Shown: positions 47,371 through 59,339 of the stretch, one piece after another
Numbering within the stretch: position 1 is the first letter of the stretch
Layout: each line of letters opens with the position of its first letter
From: Amyelois transitella
Taxonomy: Eukaryota > Arthropoda > Insecta > Lepidoptera > Pyralidae
NCBI RefSeq assembly: GCF_032362555.1
Contig: NC_083516.1
Location: 1,451,001 to 1,515,000 of the forward strand
Direction: 5' to 3'
Length of the DNA: 64,000 nt
Notes under the pieces: model-generated
The model's database searches: none
The model's input: the letters and a program-made list of their open reading frames with translations, nothing else
What the model was told of the DNA's origin: nothing
Position numbers and translations under genes: made by a program

Positions 47371-50300
47371 ACAAATAAGCTTCTTGTTTATCTACTATCC
47401 ACTTTCAATGATGATGAAATGCATATCTAAAAAATAAAACTTGGTCAAGTGCGAGTTGGTTTCGAGTGCATACTCATGATATGGTTCATCATACAAAGTA
47501 GACAAGTGCATTAAAAATATAAAGCCGTATGCTGCGCTAGTTTGTTATCAAAGTTTATAAAAAAAACTAGCTGTTCCCGCGACTTCGTTCGAATAATTTT
47601 TCAATTCGAACCAGTAGTTCATGAGATAAGCGCGTTCAAACAAACAAACTCTTCAGCTTTATAATATTAGTATAGAAGTATAGATAAGTAATAAGTCAAA
47701 AAATAGAATATTACTTCTACGGACTAATATTCTCATTTTTGAAGTTTCTATATAATTTTTCTGAAAGTAGTCTGTTTAAACTCTGATATAATTAAGTAAC
47801 TACTGACGTGCATGCAAAATTTCATCAAAATTTGCCTAGTAAACTTAAGTTTATTTGCTTTTGTATTTATATAACTTAAGTGAGTATGGATATCAGGATC
47901 ATAATACTTAATTGTTTTGTATAATATAGTACTGCTAGTTAGTTAAAATGCAAATATTTTCATTCGTTCTCGATTCCACTACTTTCGGTCATGCGGGCTT
48001 TTATCACAGAATTGCAAAACATCATAACAGTTAGGAGACTACAAACACACATATACGTCTTAATATCACGGGGAGTCAGAGCCACAAGATCCCAAGGCCA
48101 CGTTTAGCTGGAGAATTGGCATCAAGTTGCTAGCCCATCGCATAAAAGAGGTTGCTTTAAATATCTTAAACTTTCCATCCATTCAGATGAATCATCCATC
48201 ACAATCTAAAAGCTATAAATGTACTTTAAATTAGAAGTCACTGACTTTTAATGTTTGCTAGACACGGAATTTTAAACCAAATATTTTTATTTTTTTTATT
48301 TTGTTCCCACTGACCCATATATATAACAAAAATAGGTTGTCTTATTTATTGAAATTTAATTAAAAATAGAGTTTTATCTGTTTAAAGCTATTTTCAACAG
48401 CCTATTAATAAGCCGCTTATGAACAAGAATTATAGTCTAAAAAAAAGAAATATTGTATTCTGTCTAAATCGTAAATTTCTGTAACAGACCAGCGGAATAA
48501 GATTGAGCAGTTATTAAAAGTTAACTGAATAATTTAAAACGTCTGAATTTAGTCGAACTGGAATACGTGTATAACCCCGTGCGCCATTTTCATGATCTAT
48601 TTGATTGTTAATCTGTGGTATCATAAAAAATTAAACACCGTGACACTGTCATGGCCGTCGGAAAGTCTTTGATGTGTAATAAAGTTACATTTGCCTTGTA
48701 AAATATTGATGGTAAGCAAATACCCAAACATGGTGCCATCCATATTTGGATTGTTTTAGAGCAGTAAATGACTTGAATAAATAATTACTTTTTAATCTTC
48801 CACGGCAATGATAACTACAATTTTTTTTGTATGAAATACAGTAAAGTCAGTGGCGGATTAGCTGAAATCACCCATCTAAAATGTGATGGTAATTAGGTAT
48901 ACTGCAAATGAAGTTGTGTCATATCTACGTTTACCTTATCTAGTAAAAGAGACAAGACGTTAAATTTTTATTTCTTTTTAAAATTTGTAGATAATCTGTG
49001 GTCTTCAACAGTTTTAAGCCTCTTTTACCTATGTCAAGTAGACCTAGGTAAAAAGGCGTTTTGAGTTTATTTGATAAAGGCATTAAACATCTATCCTGAT
49101 AATATCCTTATTTAATGTACAGTCAGATTAATACCTATATTTGCTGATTTATTGATCATCATTGATGTATATAAATAAAGGTATTCAATTCAAGACCTCA
49201 AAATCATCCAATTTCATTCACTGACGCAAATCCGCTAGACGTCTTAGAAGCAGACCACTGTTCCATTAAAATTTATAGTGTCGGTGGATTGACTAGTCTA
49301 AATACTAAGTGTGCTATGAACTACACGTGGGTGGGTTCCGTAGCAGTGTTAAATTCAGATTCTTTTATTTCAAGTTACAAAAATAATTCGTTTATATAAA
49401 TTAAAGTTACAAATTGTTTTTCTTTTTTTATTATATATAAAACGTTTTTTTTTGTGTATCGCGGGATCCTTAATGCCGAAAAAAATTCCGATTAAATACA
49501 TATGTAGGAAAATAAATAATCTCAATCTAAAAAAAATATGACGAATGCTCCACATAATTTCACTGTCGGAAGGTAGCAATTTTAGGAAATATGTATATAT
49601 ATGAAGATGTCTAATAAATTCCATCTGATACGAATGTAAAACATATTATATTACTTTATTTTTTTACTGAACCCTAATAGAAAAAAACTGGATTGCTCAG
49701 TAAAGCATTAGTTTTATGTTTCCGAACGGTAACCGTAAAACGCATACCTGGGAGTCAAGTCAGTTGAAAGACTGTCGAGAATCTCTTCCAATAAGAGAAA
49801 ACTTGGGAAACCATGATCTAATAGGGTTAGGTACGGAGTCGCTTCTTGTAAAAAAACTTAAGTTGTGTTCATGATTGTGGTCCTACTCCCGGGGCAAAAC
49901 CAGGAGGAACCTCCTGTTCTGAGAAGAACGCACGCAACGCCCTTTAGCAATGATAGCTCATTAAAATTATCTTGTAATTTAATGTGTTCTACATTAGGGC
50001 TGGAAATCATCTGTCTAAGAGAATCAGAATTCTGCCAGCCTACTGGGCACACTCCCGAAAGTTGACGCTATGCAGGGACTGTACAATTTGTAAATGTAAT
50101 TTTAGTTACTAATCATTTTTTTTTATAAGTTGTTTTAGTTTTAGTTCAACATTATTTCTTTTTGTTTTTGTTTTATTTCAAATGAGGGCAGCACTGTGCC
50201 GTTGAAAAATGTGAAATGGCTTTTAACAGACTTGACGCCCTGTCTGCAAACAACGTTTATAATTTACGTAGACATTTATTATGCCCGCCCCAAAAATCAA

Positions 50301-50937
50301 CAATATTATTAACTATTTATATCTGTTTATTCTTAAAGTAGCAGTTTTTTATGGGAAATAAAATAGGAGAAGAGTTTATTAAGACTTTGTTCAATTTATG
50401 TGTCTGTTGACTTTAGATTTTTTTATTTAAATCAGACTTTATGTATCATTTTACCTATTGTTAGTGACTTTAAATTTATGCCATTTAGCTATATGTCAGA
50501 AGCGAAATAATAGCAGATTTAGGAATAGTGGATTCAGCTGGCTAGCCCATCGCCATAAAGAAGCTTTTTTTAACCGATTTAAAAAAGATGATTCTCAGTT
50601 TGACCTGTATGTATAAACATGTGTGTCAGCGATTATCACACGGCACTTTGGTATTGTGGTGACGATATAAAAGGTGGTATGCCAACTTTTCTAAGTACCC
50701 CACTGTACAATCAAAAGCCAGTAGCAGTTGTCAACACGAAATGTAAATATTTTTAACGTAACGACAACTTTTAAACCTTGAGTGACGAATATAGGCGTGA
50801 TAGCTGATAAGGCGAGAGATTAAAATGTACAAAAGGATTAACAATCTACAAAAAACTACATTAGAAAGTGTTAACGTCATTGAATAACAAATTTCAAAGG
50901 TTTTACGCCAATGGAACAATGGTATTAATTATTTGTC

Positions 50938-51205
50938 TATCATACATACATACATATAAATGGTCAAGCTATCACCTTGCGGGGTAGACAGAGCCAACAG
51001 TCTTGAAAAGACTGAATGGCCACGTTCAGCTATATGACTTAATGATAGAATTGAGATTCAAATAGTGACAGGTTGCTAGCCCATCGGCTAAAAAAGAATC
51101 TCAAGTTTGTAAGCCTATCTCTTAGTCGCCTTTTACGACATCCATGGGAAAGAGATGGAGTGGTCCTATTCTTTTTTGTATTGGTGCCGGGAAACCACAC
51201 GGCAC
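50938..51205 (-). repeat. Family A retroposon, full length
   Basis: CATACATACATACATATAAA, GCGGGGTAGACAGAGCCAAC, CCTTTTACGACATCCATGGG, ATTGGTGCCGGGAAACCACA, CGGCAC, minus orientation. The flanking DNA at 50850-50935 and 51206-51305 carries similar AAACTGCATTAGAAAG / ACAAATTTCAAAAG text, so the surrounding DNA is itself duplicated around this copy. Confidence 0.9.
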
Positions 51206-51369
51206 AAACTGCATTAGAAAGAAAATCACATTGGACTTTTCTAAAAAACTACCTACCGTCATTAAAAAACAAATTTCAAAAGTTTTACGCCAATGGTACA
51301 ATGGTATTTGTCTATGATAATTTTTTTTTATTAGGTTGCATTCCGAATCAATCTTATCTTCATCCAAAG

Positions 51370-51797
51370 TTAGTACCCGGAACCGCTGAGCTTGCATGAA
51401 GAGAGTTATGAATGTGGATGAAGCGAAAGAAGTATGCAGAGATCGTTGCAAGTGGAAAGAAGTAGTCTCTGCCCTAGCCATCTGGGAAAGAGCCGTGATT
51501 TTATGTAGGTATACATGCATATTATCACGTCATATCCCTTACGGGTAGACAGAGCCGACAATCTTGGAAATAATGTAAGGCCGCGTTCAACTCTATGGCT
51601 TAATTATTATTTAAACTAACCCATTAAACTTTACAAATCCATTTGTGAAGGTCAGATATTTCATTCCAGAGATAAGCTGAGATGCGGGCAAAGCAGCAGG
51701 CATAAGCTAACTTCTCACTTTCATGCGAAACGGAACGTCATTTTCACTATAAATATAGCAGGCTTTAGATAAAATAGTTTTGTTAAATAAAAAGGTA
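51370..51797 (+). repeat. Composite ~430-bp repeat, copy 2
   Basis: Family B end (GTACCCGGAACCGCTGAGC to AGCCGTGATTTTATGTAGG), family A tail (CCCTTACGGGTAGACAGAGC), then about 200 bp from TTAATTATTATTTAAACTAA to TTGTTAAATAAAAAGGTAA. It is the inverse of 8757-9185. Confidence 0.85.
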
Positions 51798-51908
51798 AGA
51801 ACATGGGCTATCGACGTGGGTGTACAATTGATAAGAGATTGATAATGATGCGACTACTTTATTGTAATTTAAGACAATATATTAGTTATGATTCCTAGAT
51901 AGGTAGAT

Positions 51909-52204
51909 ACATACATACATATAGTCACGTCTTCCTTGCGGGCTAGACAGAGCCAACAGTCTTTAAAACACTGACAGGCCACGTCCAGCTTTTTGGCTCG
52001 ATGATAGAAATAAGATTCAAATAGTGACAGGTTGCTAGCCCATCGCCTAAAAGAAGAATCCCAAGTTTATAATGTGCCTATACCTTAGTCGCCTTTTATG
52101 ACATCCATGGGAACGAGATGGAGTGGTCCTATTCATTTTTATATTGGTGCCGGGAACCACACAGCACAATACCTTATCTAATTATTGTGCTGTGTGGTTC
52201 CCGG
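51909..52204 (-). repeat. Family A retroposon with a facing second head (18-bp inverted repeat)
   Basis: Full-length A copy in minus orientation at 51909-52167. Its head CCGGGAACCACACAGCAC (52150-52167) is mirrored exactly at 52187-52204 after a 19-bp spacer, so two A heads face each other. Confidence 0.85.
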
Positions 52205-52507
52205 CTATTTAGTTGCTACTATTAGGTTATATTAATTTATAAACCTTTAATATTATGCCTTTTTATAGTAATTAGCTTCCAGGGCTATGCTATCGTAGGA
52301 ATTAAAAAAAAATCTCATTGTTACACCTGAAGGTCTATTTTATTTATACCTTTGCCAAATTTCGTCAAATCGGCGCAAGAGTTTTTGTGTTTATTCCTTA
52401 CAAACAAAAATTCTAATATTTTCTTTTTATATTATTAGTTAGTTAACTGGTGTCCGCGACTTCGTTCATCGACCATCTCAATACATAAAAGCTGACACCC
52501 TACAGCC

Positions 52508-52566
52508 TACTAATCTATTCATAAAGTTATATAAATAGTTTAGGATCCTTTATGAATAGATTAGTA
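52508..52566. repeat. Perfect 19-bp stem-loop
   Basis: TACTAATCTATTCATAAAG at 52508-52526 and its exact reverse complement at 52548-52566, with a 21-nt loop containing TTTAGGATC. It has no poly-T run typical of a terminator and no neighbouring gene. Confidence 0.8.
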
Positions 52567-52934
52567 AAAACTTACCTACCTATTTATTACGGAAATAAAC
52601 TGTAGAATAACAAAAGAACATTAATATGATTATTTATGCATAGTTTTTAGATACGGTTGCTGTAAACTATGTGTAAAATTAAAAGTAGACTATACAGATT
52701 AGTCTGTATATCAGACGTGTAAAAATGGAAAGATCTCGTTTTTTTTTTAATTTCCGTTGGAATTTCGGAAAATCCTCATTTAGTATTTTTAATACCTAGT
52801 TTCTAAGAAACATTCAGCTTCCTACATCTAGTAGTTTCAGCCGTTGCTCTGCATTACTTTCCCGCGGCTGTCGTGAAAGGCGACTAAGGAAATAGCCACA
52901 TTTATATTGTGCAGCTTTTACATTCATGCAATAT

Positions 52935-53050
52935 GATATTGCGAGAGTCAAACGTGAGTCGCTTCGTGTAAAAACTGACTTACCCAATCAAGATTCATGG
53001 TCGGCACACCCCGGGCTCCTCTCCAGAGTGGTGAGGATACAACCGGGCCT
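52935..53050 (+). repeat. SINE E 3' part
   Basis: GAGTCGCTTCGTGTAAAAAC, GACTTACCCAATCAAGATTC, CTCCTCTCCAGAGTGGTGAG and ACAACCGGGCC. A further fragment of the same family is at 53365-53400 in the other orientation. Confidence 0.65.
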
Positions 53051-53883
53051 AGAGTCAGGACGAAGAAGGAGATACGATATAACTATTTTAATTTATTACT
53101 AAACAAAAATAGTACTTATTTAAGCAAGTCATGTTCCTTCTGCGATTATCACCAATATACAGTTGTACAGATAACTGAAAAAGATACTGTTGAATTATCT
53201 TCGATTGGTTTTCATTCTCAATTGAATCAGCGAAAGTTACAGTAATACTAAATCTTTAAAATTACAAAAATAAAAAAAAATATATAGCAGGGATTCTTCT
53301 TTAAGGCGAAGGAAATCTATGACTTCTTCTACCTCCTGGCGTTCCGGTAACCCGTAACATTCTCACCTCTCTGGAGAGGAGCCTGGGGTGCGTGTAGTTT
53401 TTGAGATATTCACAATTTTGTAAAAAAATAATTAAGTGTTCGCGAGCTCTAAGTTCACGACGAAAAAGTACTTTATGCCAATATATTAAGACTGCATCGA
53501 GCAAAAATGCCAAAACAGGCACTCACCGTTTAGTTGATAACTTCTAAAGTTTTAGTTCAATAAACATAAAAAAAATACATTTACCATCACAATGAATATG
53601 TTAAGAATTAGTCCGTGGAAAAAACTAAAAAATATCAATATATAAGCCTACATAATTACGTAAAGTTGGTCGAAAACTGCCAAAACGTATGCTGCCGTTA
53701 AGGGCTTTTTTATTTGATAAAAGTTGAAAACTAACAATATTTTCAATTGACACAATACCTTAATGTCTAATGTACAGTTTGTCCGTTTTAAATATTTAAA
53801 TTATTGTCCGATTATTTAAATACGTATTTATCAAATAGTGTATAAAAATCTCCATACATTTTACTATGGCGGCCGCGCGTCGA

Positions 53884-53919
53884 TTTAAATATACAGCGCG
53901 CGGGCTCAGCGCTTCAGTC
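53884..53919 (+). promoter_or_regulatory. Core promoter (TATA + Inr) of the Mutator/YqaJ gene
   Basis: The TATA-like TTTAAATATA at 53884-53893 lies about 30 bp upstream of TCAGTC at 53914-53919, an arthropod initiator match. Predicted start A is at 53916. The surrounding 100 bp is CpG-rich (GGCGGCCGCGCG, GCGCGCGGGC), unlike the flanks. Confidence 0.6.
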
Positions 53920-54115
53920 GGCCACAAGAGTTCAGAGTGATCTCACGTCACTTTTTTACCGAAAAATATTCCCGTCGCACGCCGGCCTAACGCCCCGTCG
54001 TCTAGTGAACGCCACGGTAAAACGAGGTAAGTATTCTTTTGGAATTTTTCAAGTCTAATCAAGTATGAATTATTTTACTTTATTGTCTTAATATTTTTTT
54101 TTTTATTTCAGTAAA

Positions 54116-57100
54116 ATGGGGAAACGTAAACAAAAATATTATAAATTAGTCAGCAAATCGAAATTCAAGAAAAAAGAGACTATAATTAAGTATGTATAAA
54201 TTTTTATGTTTTTTGTGTGTGTAAGTGGCTAACACTGGTGTTAGATTTTTAATGCTGCCATTGCTCTCTCTTTGGGCAGTATGCATAATGCCCAAATTAT
54301 CATTTGGTCGATAACATAATATATATCAGCATCAAATATTGTCACAAAAATGACATTTTTGTTTTTCTCAGATTTCTAGACTAGTGCAAGAACTTCATGA
54401 TTTGGTCCATTATTTATTGATTTCACATGCCCCAAACTCTTTTCAGGCACCAGGTTATTTTGATTGATTCAGCCTGCATGATGGTTCTTCTTTCAAGTGA
54501 CTGACGATTTTCTTCACAAAAAGTTATGCTTTTTAAGTGCTCTGTTTTGGAAAATTTAAAATCTGCATCGCTTAGGTCAGGTTTTTGACAATCCTCGCCA
54601 TTATTTTCATTGCTGGTACAATATTTTCTTCTGCCGCTTCATTTTCAGTAAGTTTCTTGCAAATAATACGGTTTGCATGAAGCATGACGACATTATCAAC
54701 CATCATCGTCAAGTATTGTCCTAAAAAATTTTTTTGTATTTGTCAGGTTTTTGAATACTCGTTGTACCCTATTACATACAACTATGATAATAATAAATGT
54801 CTAACTTACAATTTTTATATTTTATGAATAGAAACAAAGCAGGCAACGAAGATGGTGAAGCGCCAAACAGTTTAGGCTTGAACATATCAGACATTGATAA
54901 ACAGGTCAGTATTCTTATGGTCTATAATTTAATATCATATTTTCGATAGAGATTATTATTCTGATTACATACGATTATTTTTTCTTTCTAGGAATCACTA
55001 GAAGATACATCTGATACTAAACTTATTATAGAAAAGGAAAATGAAGAGCAAGAGGAAATTGTAATAACTGGAAATAGAATTATAGATTTTGCGTACATTT
55101 TTCAACAACTACAACAAATTTCTAATCATAGCACGGCATTTGGTTGTAATTTAAATTGCTTAAAACTTAAGAAAGAAGTAAAAAAAGGGTTTCGTTCAAT
55201 ATTTCATTTTAAATGTCAAATGTGTAATGAGTCATTCAAATTAAAAAATTGTCCTGATTCTGATAACAACATGGATCTCGACCTAAACGATAATGTTGTA
55301 AGCAGTTTTATGTCTATAGGTGCGGGGTTTTCAGGATTGGAACTTGTTTCAGCCAGTCTCAACATACCATGTATGTCTGATAAATTATATGCAAAGTGCC
55401 ATACCAAGGTCTGCGAATTATGGGAACTAGCGAAAGAAAAAAGCATGGCAGATGCAGCTAAAGAAGAGTATGATTTAGCTATAATTAATGGAGAAGTTGA
55501 TTCAAATGGAATACCAATGATAACAGTGGTTGCAGATGCTTGCTGGTCAAAAAGATCATACAGAAAAAACTTTAATGCATTGTCAGGTGCCGCTGTAATA
55601 ATAGGGTATAAGACGAAAAAAGTTTTGTATATGGCGGTGAAAAATAAATATTGCATGGTTTGTGCTCGAGCGGAAAATAAAAAAGAGGCAACACCAGAGC
55701 ACATTTGTTTTAAAAATTATACGGGTTCCTCGAGCGGTATGGAAGCAACAGCCTTGGTTGAAGGATTTAAAACTTCCGTAGAAACGCACAAATTGATATA
55801 CTCTAGACTTATAGCTGATGGGGATTCAAGTACACATAGCAACATTTTAAGAGCTAAACCTTATGGAAATTTGTTAGTGGAAAAGATTGAGTGCACCAAT
55901 CATCTATTAAGGAATTACTGTACGAAGTTGGACGAGCTGACCAGGAATACAAACTACCCAATAAAGTATCGAAGAGCTGTACAAAACAATATATTGCGTT
56001 TGAGGCGGTGTGTTAATGGAGCAGTAAAACATATAGGTGCTAAAAATATAACTTTTGAGGAAAAAGTTCTTGAACTAAAAAATGATTTGTTGAATGCGCC
56101 GCATCATGTCTTTGGTAACCATGCTTCATGCAAACCGTATTATTGCAAGAAACTTATCGAAGATGAAGCGCCAGAAGAAAATGTTGTGCTAGCAATGAAA
56201 AGTAAAGACGGTGGTTTTATTTTTTCAGCCATAACAAAAATCCTTTCTAGGTTGGTGAATAATGCAAAAAGTCTAATACACTGTGTGAATAGCAATATAG
56301 CAGAGGTTTTCAATAGTATTATTGCTAAGTTTATTGGAGGAAAACGCATTAATTATTCGGGCAGACAGTCATATTCTGGAAGATGTGCAGCATCAGTTGT
56401 TTCCTTTAATTCAAAGCAACCACAAACTTACATCAATAAAAATATATTTTTGCGAAGTCCAAATAAATTAATTAAACGTCTTGAAATGCAAAGGAATTTG
56501 AAGAGAATGTCTTCCGTAAAACGGATAATTTTTAAATGTCGCAAATCTAACCAAAATCGCAAAAAGTCTAATAATCGAAATAATGACGAAAACTATGGCG
56601 AGGCTTGTCAAAAACCTGACTTAAGTGAGGCTGATTTTGATTTTGCCAAAACAGAGCACTTAAAAACCATGACTTTAAGTGAAGAAGACCGTCAGGCACT
56701 AGAAAGAAGAACTATCTTGCAGGCTGAATCTATGGAATGGCGCCAAGAAAGGAAACTACGTCTTACGGCTTCTGTGTTTGGCAAAGTGTGCAAACGAGGA
56801 CTTATTAAATGTGGACCTTTAGTTAAAAATCTGGTGACTGAAAAGAATTTGGAGCATGTCAAATCAATTAGTTATGGACAAAGTCATGAAGCTCTTGCAC
56901 GCGAACAACTAGAATGTCATCTAAAGAAGCCTATTAGATCGTGTGGTCTATTTATTGACCAAAATTTGCCATTCTTAGGTGCAAGCCCAGATGGACTTGT
57001 GGAAGACGATAAAATTGTGGAAATAAAATGTCCATATGCGGCTCGGGATCTAAGTGTCGACGATGCTATTAAAACGAAAAAAATTCTTTTTTGGAAAATC

Positions 57101-57454
57101 AGTAAAGACGGAAATACTGTTTTAAATAAAAGACATGATTGGTTTTTCCAAGCGCAGGGACAAATTCACATTGCACAACGAAAAACATGCATATTTGCTG
57201 TTTGGACAAATGTAGATATGAAGATAGAAATGATAGAAGAAGATTTACTTTTTTGGAATGATATGGAAGAAAAATTAATAAAGTTTTATTTTAGTTGCCT
57301 CCTTCCAGAACTAATTGATTCAAGATTAGATAGACAGATGGAAATTAAAGAACCGAAACATATTCTGGAAGCAATTGAAAATAGAAACACTAAAGAAGTT
57401 AAGCGGAAACTAGATGAAACAACCAGAGAAACAAAACGGAAACGAAAAAAATAA
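54116..57454 (+). CDS. Mutator-like transposase / YqaJ nuclease fusion protein, intact, 3 coding exons
   Basis: A non-coding first exon (about 53916-54026, donor GAG|GTAAGT) is followed by coding exons 54116-54189, 54832-54904 and 54992-57454. They join in frame to 2610 nt, 869 residues. The basic N-terminus MGKRKQKYYKL looks nuclear. The Mutator-like transposase region (about 70-480) starts with NRIIDFAYIFQQL and a Cys pattern (CNLNC, CQMC). Candidate acidic residues are D231 (VVADACWS), D317 (IADGDSSTH) and E477 (NIAEVFNS), with NHASCKPYYC before the last. The YqaJ/PD-(D/E)XK nuclease is at about 615-800: RLTASVFGKV, YGQSHE, GASPDGL with D706, EIKCP with E716 and K718, then WFFQAQGQ. No stop or frameshift is seen. 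Poly(A) signal AATAAA at 57685-57690. Related genes occur across insects. Whether this is a live transposon or a domesticated host gene cannot be told; no clear terminal inverted repeats were found by eye. Confidence 0.85.
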
Positions 57455-57684
57455 GATAAGCGAGTACCCAATGAAACTAATTCAAAATAAGTTTGCCTTA
57501 CCTGATTACTTAATTTTACTTGAGAGACGGTACCCTCCTTTTTTTAGAAAATTAATTGTTTGTTTGTTAGTTATGCGTCACTTTCCTAGACGGACTTCAC
57601 CTTAAGCTTTAACTCCAAATCCGCTGACCCGCTTTTCATGAAATTTGGTAAAAAGATAGACACTAATGCTTGAGAAAGGACGCG

Positions 57685-57690
57685 AATAAA
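57685..57690 (+). terminator. Poly(A) signal candidate of the Mutator/YqaJ gene
   Basis: AATAAA 231 bp after the stop codon, followed within about 25 bp by TTTTGTGTATAAGT (GU-rich). Confidence 0.45.
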
Positions 57691-57825
57691 AACCTCTTTT
57701 GTGTATAAGTCGGTTAATTAAATGAACGCATAAGATTTTAAAACCTTAACTTTTGTTATAAAATTTAATTCAGTTTTTTAATTTGCTAATTGCAATATAA
57801 TAATAAATAAATAAAGATAAATAGG

Positions 57826-58300
57826 GATAAATCACACAGATTGAGTTGTCTGAAAGTAAGTTTAAAACTTGTTTATGGAATACTAACTCAAGGATACTAT
57901 ATTTTATAACATAAATATATATATATATATATAACATTCATTTAAATCTCATATAATTATATTAATCTGAACAATGTATTCTCTCGTCCACATCCTATTC
58001 TAAGTTTAATTGATATTGTGAAGTTGACGTTGTTGAAGAAAATGCTGCAGTGCAGTTTGTTACCGCTTCTTCTGCACTTACGCCTTGGAAGCGGCAGTAA
58101 ACTTAGTTTTAAGTAATTTATTTGACGTCAACCAATGTTGTTAAACCATACGTTTTGACAATTATTAAGCGATACGAAGTATCCTATAATAATGAATAAA
58201 AATTTTGAATTTGTATTTAAGACCCAGGCCAATCTGAAAAAAGATAATTTTCTATGTTGACCTGACCAGGGTTCAAATAAGTTCAAACCCGTATTTGTAA
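57826..58300. mobile_element. SINE T1 (minus) split by a family D element (plus)
   Basis: 57826-57910 carries the SINE T1 3' body (GGGATAAATCACACAGATTG, ACTAACTCAAGGATACTATA). 58217-58300 carries the rest (AAGACCCAGGCCAATCTGAA, CTGACCAGGGTTCAAATAAG). Between them, about 57911-58216 is a family D retroposon ending AATAATGAATAAAAATTTTG. D therefore inserted into an existing SINE T1. Confidence 0.85.
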
Positions 58301-58849
58301 TAGAAGTATACTTATGTCAACTGTACTTCTTTCGGTGTAATGAAACTAGGTAGGTTTAAAATAAAATAATATTATACACTAGTATTGTGTTTTATTTACG
58401 ACTTTAATTATTTTTAAAATAATGACTTATGCTATTTTCCCTTCGGTCGTTCCGATCCAAGCACACGGACACTCGCTGATGTGTGCGTTACGCACACTAC
58501 TAGATAAATACCTAAACAGAGTCCCTGTGATATGCTCGGTGCAGTCTTAAGGTTTTTATGAGCACTGCACACATCATTTATTTATTACAACGTGAATACA
58601 TGAAAAAGTACTTTGTACAAATTCAAGGAAATTGTACGAGTATGATGCTATTCGCCACCCGTGGATAGTTCATCATCAACAATTTATTACATGAAGGTAA
58701 GTACTTTTGTTATGTTTGAACTAGGGTATTTTCGCTGCTTCGCCCGCGTTGATCAATAATTCCCGGTTATTTCCATTCCCACAGGAATTTTTGCCAATCT
58801 CTTATTGCAGTCCTAAACCAAATAAGGAACCTAATTGTAAATTGCTAGA

Positions 58850-59215
58850 TCAAGCGGCTACGGTGACCTACATAAATGCTACGACGAACCTCGTTGTAAC
58901 GGCTACGGTCACACGAATGCTACGAAGAGTACGTAGCGGCTACGGTCATACAAATGCTACGTGGAGTGCTTAGCGCCTAAGGTGACCTACACAAAGCCAC
59001 GAGTTCGTAGCGACGGTCACACGAATGCTACGAGGAGTGCGTAGCAGCTACGGTCACACAAATGCTACGTGGAGTTCGTAGCGCCCATGGTGACCTACAC
59101 AAATGCCACGAGTTCGTAGCGGCTACGGTGACCTACACGGATGCTACGATAAGTGCGTAGCGCCTAAACTGATCTACCCAAAAGCTACGAAACATGCGTA
59201 GAGGCTACTTTAATA
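58850..59215. repeat. Minisatellite, 36-45-bp unit, about 9 copies
   Basis: Units begin near 58856, 58901, 58938, 58974, 59010, 59045, 59083, 59121, 59162 and 59203. The pattern is CGTAGCGGCTACGGTCACAC then AAATGCTACGAGGAGTG. It is CpG-rich, with the self-complementary GCTACG/CGTAGC pair in every unit. One frame is open for 74 codons, but as a by-product of the repeat. Confidence 0.88.
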
Positions 59216-59339
59216 TACACAAAATGTTGAGAGTGATCCCTAAAAATATATGCTTAAATAACTTAAGACAGGATAATGATGATAGGTGTTACGTTTATAT
59301 AGGATTTTGATGTATGTACGTTCGGCTTTAGATGATGTG

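Larger units (their letters stand above)
45641..49700. other. AT-rich region without recognised genes
   Basis: Contains a degraded family C copy (45980-46220), a better family C copy at 46411-46618 (GCCCGCGACTTCGTCCGCG to TAATATTAGTAGGAT), a 5'-truncated family A copy (47170-47370), a family C-like tail (47568-47680) and an A fragment (48055-48150). I saw no coding exon. Confidence 0.5.

Noticed and set aside
49748..49817. Possible N-terminal Lgr1 exon on the minus strand (TTAG|ATCATGG ... CCCAG|GTATGCG), phase-compatible with the exon at 40860
   Set aside because: One frame is open (HGFPSFLLLEEI...), but there are no cysteines or LRR consensus as expected of this receptor's N-terminus. A 70-bp frame with splice-like ends occurs easily by chance.
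55216..55704. Minus-strand frame of 162 codons
   Set aside because: Antisense to the transposase-nuclease exon; no motifs, and the plus frame is clearly the coding one.
58749..58973. Reading frame of 74 codons
   Set aside because: Produced by the minisatellite; no protein-like composition or splice signals.
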